Assembly (NCBI GenBank): GCA_014729375.1
Contig: WJKA01000104.1
Location: 1-8,373, forward strand
From: Chitinivibrionales bacterium
Lineage (GTDB): Bacteria; Fibrobacterota; Chitinivibrionia; Chitinivibrionales; WJKA01
Reading direction: 5' to 3'
DNA: 8,373 nt
The notes beneath the pieces are model-generated. The model made no database searches. It was not told the origin of the DNA and saw nothing but the letters and a program-made list of their open reading frames with translations. The position numbers and the translations under genes are program-made. The first letter of the stretch is position 1; each line of letters starts with the position of its first letter. Of the stretch, positions 6,345 to 8,373 are shown one piece after another.

Positions 6345-7559
6345 ATGCTAAGTCTGGCCAAATCTCAAAAAAAGCTGAAGAGTGCAAGCAACCAGCGAGT
6401 CAACAGCACCCGGCTGGGATTCAAATTGCCGGGAATCAACAAAAGTTCGCTCAACCGGATCAGGCAGCACGACCGTGTACTTGACGATGATTTCAATGTT
6501 TACAGCGAGCATTATTTCCATGAAATGCTGAGTCTCGAGCGCAAGCGCAGCGAGCGGACCAAGAAGAAGTTCATGCTCATGATGCTTGACCTTCGAGACC
6601 TTGTCGCTCCCGGCGGGGGCAAAGATCCGCTCGAGAAAATGGCCGACGTCCTCAGTGTGGGAAGAATTATCGGTCTTCTGGGAGACGCATCACGGGAAAC
6701 CGATATCAAGGGATGGTACAAAAAAGACCAGATAATCGGGATTATATATACCGAGACGACCGGCACGAACGAAAAAGTGATGATCGACAAAGTGCGCTCG
6801 GTCCTTTTCAAAGACCTTGACAAGCGACAGGTCGACCTGATCAATATTTCGTGTTTTCTTTTTCCCAATGAAGGAGGGACCCGTCCGATCGACTCGCTCT
6901 TTTACACCGACGCCTACAAAGACCTTGGCAAGGCAACGGCAACAGGAATGAAACGCGTGATCGATATTGCCGGCAGTATTGCCGGGATTGTCCTTTTCAG
7001 CCCGCTTCTGGTTGTTATTCCGATTATTATCAAGCTGACCTCAAAAGGCCCGGTGTTTTTTCTTCAGGAACGCGCAGGACTCGGCGGAAAACCGTTCAAG
7101 GTTATCAAGTTCCGGACCATGCGCCCCGACAACGATGATTCAAAGCATAAGGAGTTTATGAAGAATTTTATCAAGAATACCGGTGATGTCGGTCAGGATG
7201 GCGTTTTCAAGATCAAGGATGATCCCCGGGTGACACCGATCGGCAAGTGGCTGCGCAAAACCAGCCTTGATGAACTTCCGCAATTTTTCAATGTTTTCCG
7301 GGGCGATATGTCGCTTGTCGGGCCCCGTCCGGCAATACCGTACGAAGTCGAAGAATATGATGCATGGCACAAGCGACGGGTCCTTCAGACCAAACCCGGT
7401 ATCACCTGTATCTGGCAGGTTGAGGGAAGAAGCATTACCAGTTTTGAAGGCCAGGCGCGGATGGATATCGAGTATATCAAAAAATGGACGATCCTTCTGG
7501 ACCTGAAGCTCCTGATCAAAACACCTTTTTCAGTGCTGGCATCAAAAGGCGCATACTGA
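6345..7559 (+). CDS. polyprenyl-phosphate sugar-1-phosphate transferase with degenerate GGDEF-like N-terminal domain
   Basis: The C-terminal half (about 203-404) is a bacterial sugar transferase core, the monotopic phosphoglycosyl transferase that puts the first sugar phosphate on undecaprenyl phosphate at the inner membrane. It shows KRVID (203-207), a re-entrant hydrophobic helix with the Ser-Pro break (GIVLFSPLLVVIP), KVIKFRTM, DPRVTPIGKWLRKTSLDELPQ with catalytic dyad D309-E310, GDMSLVGPRP, KPGITCIWQ and the usual end KGAY. The four N-terminal membrane helices of WcaJ/WbaP types are absent. Instead residues about 50-185 resemble a GGDEF fold: YSEHYFHEMLSLERKR, LMMLDLRDL, RETD (117-120), and KKDQI (126-130) in place of GGDEF. 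Residues 1-45 are basic and probably disordered. The ATG at 6345 is 8 bases after GAGAGG; a TTG directly before it is possible. A terminator follows. The sugar is not predictable. Confidence 0.9.
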   Translation: MLSLAKSQKKLKSASNQRVNSTRLGFKLPGINKSSLNRIRQHDRVLDDDFNVYSEHYFHEMLSLERKRSERTKKKFMLMMLDLRDLVAPGGGKDPLEKMADVLSVGRIIGLLGDASRETDIKGWYKKDQIIGIIYTETTGTNEKVMIDKVRSVLFKDLDKRQVDLINISCFLFPNEGGTRPIDSLFYTDAYKDLGKATATGMKRVIDIAGSIAGIVLFSPLLVVIPIIIKLTSKGPVFFLQERAGLGGKPFKVIKFRTMRPDNDDSKHKEFMKNFIKNTGDVGQDGVFKIKDDPRVTPIGKWLRKTSLDELPQFFNVFRGDMSLVGPRPAIPYEVEEYDAWHKRRVLQTKPGITCIWQVEGRSITSFEGQARMDIEYIKKWTILLDLKLLIKTPFSVLASKGAY

Positions 7560-7626
7560 TACCCGAAATTGTTTGATGGTTTTATTTTCGATTCACCCCG
7601 GTGAACTATCGTTGTTCCACCAGTGC

Positions 7627-7648
7627 AGCCCCGAACGGGGCTTTTTTT
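7627..7648 (+). terminator. intrinsic terminator after the sugar transferase
   Basis: AGCCCC-GAAC-GGGGCT (7627-7642) forms a 6-bp GC-rich stem with a four-base loop, with T at 7642-7648 directly behind. It lies 68 bases after the transferase stop. It should end the sigma-54 transcript and separate it from the oxidoreductase gene. Confidence 0.88.
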
Positions 7649-7897
7649 ATCGGGGCATTCGCCGGAATCGGTATACAACCATAGTATATACAGAGGCTAA
7701 CTAGTATTTTCACACTTTGATATATGGCCCGTGCGTATTCTGCAGCAGGGGCAAGGTTTACTGTATGCACATACCGGACGCGGTGCACGGGTACCGCCGA
7801 CAGGGGAAAGGTGTATCTGGTATAAACTCGCCCGCCGTTGTTCTTCGAGCTAAGGCGCGGCGGATTTTGAATTTTTTTCAAACACAAGGAGTTCAGC
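7649..7897. other. leader region of the oxidoreductase gene
   Basis: No gene is seen between the terminator and the next start. The region holds short palindromes: GTATAC (7671-7676), GTATATAC (7684-7691), GTATG-CA-CATAC (7763-7774), and a stem GCGGTGC-ACGG-GTACCGC (7780-7797, one G-T pair). They could be protein-binding sites or leader structure. None is diagnostic of a known riboswitch. Confidence 0.45.
7797..7826 (+). promoter_or_regulatory. weak candidate sigma-70-type promoter
   Basis: CCGACA (7797-7802) and TATAAA (7821-7826) are 18 bases apart, with 4 of 6 and 5 of 6 matches to the consensus. The start would be near 7833, about 65 bases before the oxidoreductase ATG. The -35 abuts the stem at 7780-7797. 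Confidence 0.3.
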
Positions 7898-8373
7898 ATG
7901 CTGAAAATGGGCGTTATCGGTTACGGGTACTGGGGACCCAATATCGTGAGGAATTTCAACGGGCTTGACGATTGCAGTGTGACCTGCGTATGCGATAAAA
8001 ATCCATCAACACTCAAGCGGGTGACAAGTGTCTACCCGACAATCGATGTGCTGACCGACTGCAGCGAGGCTGTCAAATCACCCGACACCGATGCTATTGC
8101 GGTAATCACGCCGGTTTCCACGCATTTTGAGCTTGCGAAGCAGGCGCTGGAACACGGCAAGCACGTATTTGTCGAGAAGCCGTTTACTGCAACGAAGGCA
8201 GAGGCTGAAGAGCTGGTCGAGCTGGCAGAGAAAAAGGGGCTTACGATCATGGTGGACCATACGTTTCTGTTCACCGGCGCGGTGCGGAAAATCAAGGAGA
8301 TAGCCGAAAGCGGCGAACTGGGCAAAATCTACTACTACGATTCCACCCGGGTCAACCTCGGCCTGTTCCAGCA
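7898..8373 (+). CDS. Gfo/Idh/MocA-family NAD(P)-dependent oxidoreductase, 3'-truncated by the window edge
   Basis: The 158 visible codons encode the Rossmann half of a Gfo/Idh/MocA dehydrogenase: the glycine-rich nucleotide loop GVIGYGYWGPNIVRNF at the N-terminus, the acidic position after the second strand (VCDKNP), AVITPVSTHFELAKQAL, and HVFVEKPFT carrying the family EKP lysine. VDHTFLFTGAVRKIKE and GELGKIYYYDSTRVNLGLF then begin the substrate domain. That last stretch is typical of homologues in polysaccharide loci that oxidise UDP-sugars, such as the WlbA/WbpB UDP-GlcNAcA 3-dehydrogenases, so a nucleotide-sugar substrate is likely but not proven. The ATG at 7898 has AAGGAG (7886-7891) at a 6-base spacing. 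The gene follows the sugar transferase in the same direction but after a strong terminator, so it is probably a separate transcript, and the first of further biosynthesis genes beyond the window. Confidence 0.88.
   Translation, partial: MLKMGVIGYGYWGPNIVRNFNGLDDCSVTCVCDKNPSTLKRVTSVYPTIDVLTDCSEAVKSPDTDAIAVITPVSTHFELAKQALEHGKHVFVEKPFTATKAEAEELVELAEKKGLTIMVDHTFLFTGAVRKIKEIAESGELGKIYYYDSTRVNLGLFQ

Noticed and set aside
6302..6484. Plus-strand 60-codon frame overlapping the start of the transferase
   Set aside because: It is a shifted reading of the transferase N-terminus (Gln/Ala/Pro-rich), with no ribosome site at its TTG start.
7717..7968. Plus-strand 83-codon frame before the oxidoreductase
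   Set aside because: It has no ribosome site and runs out of frame into the well-supported oxidoreductase start.

Overview
The window is about 8.4 kb of moderate-GC bacterial DNA. It looks like a Gram-negative chromosome with an active sigma-54 system and envelope or exopolysaccharide genes. Nothing visible fixes the phylum. A large GH106-like glycosidase, single-domain STAS proteins, a fused pabB-pabC and a monotopic sugar transferase with a GGDEF-like front end would fit an FCB-type or neighbouring phylum, but that is inference. There are no tRNA or rRNA genes, no CRISPR array, and no transposase or phage genes.

Layout. (1) 2-2833, +: 3' part of a large GH106/GH2-like glycoside hydrolase, cut off by the window start. 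(2) 2845-3001: a structured intergenic repeat (copy A). (3) 3018-3332, +: a small STAS protein, followed with little or no gap by (4) 3355-5214, +: a fused aminodeoxychorismate synthase component I / aminodeoxychorismate lyase (PabB-PabC). (5) 5226-5315: a second copy (B) of the repeat, starting exactly as far after the upstream stop codon as copy A does. (6) 5319-5651, -: a second STAS protein, convergent with pabBC, with a candidate promoter and an operator-like palindrome. (7) 5652-6152: a 500-base control region with paired upstream repeats and a textbook sigma-54 -24/-12 site at 6105-6120. (8) 6153-6269, +: a 38-residue small ORF with a strong ribosome binding site. (9) 6345-7559, +: a sugar transferase (polyprenyl-phosphate sugar-1-phosphate transferase) behind a degenerate GGDEF-like domain, closed by an intrinsic terminator at 7627-7648. 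(10) 7898-8373, +: start of a Gfo/Idh/MocA sugar-nucleotide oxidoreductase, cut off by the window end.

How it may work together. Regions 7-10 read as the front of a surface-polysaccharide locus. A sigma-54 promoter, probably driven by an enhancer-binding protein at the paired repeats, makes a short transcript carrying the small ORF and the initiating phosphoglycosyl transferase. The transferase's front domain has lost the catalytic GGDEF motif but keeps an RxxD inhibitory-site motif at the canonical spacing, so it may sense c-di-GMP. Two STAS proteins with intact phosphorylatable serines lie just upstream. This recalls the Vibrio fischeri syp polysaccharide locus, which combines a single-domain STAS protein (SypA) with a sigma-54 activator (SypG), although no homology to syp is claimed. 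The pabBC gene supplies folate precursor and looks like a housekeeping gene between the two STAS genes.

The strongest points for follow-up are the RxxD-bearing GGDEF-like/transferase fusion, the sigma-54 control region with its small ORF, and the paired intergenic elements.
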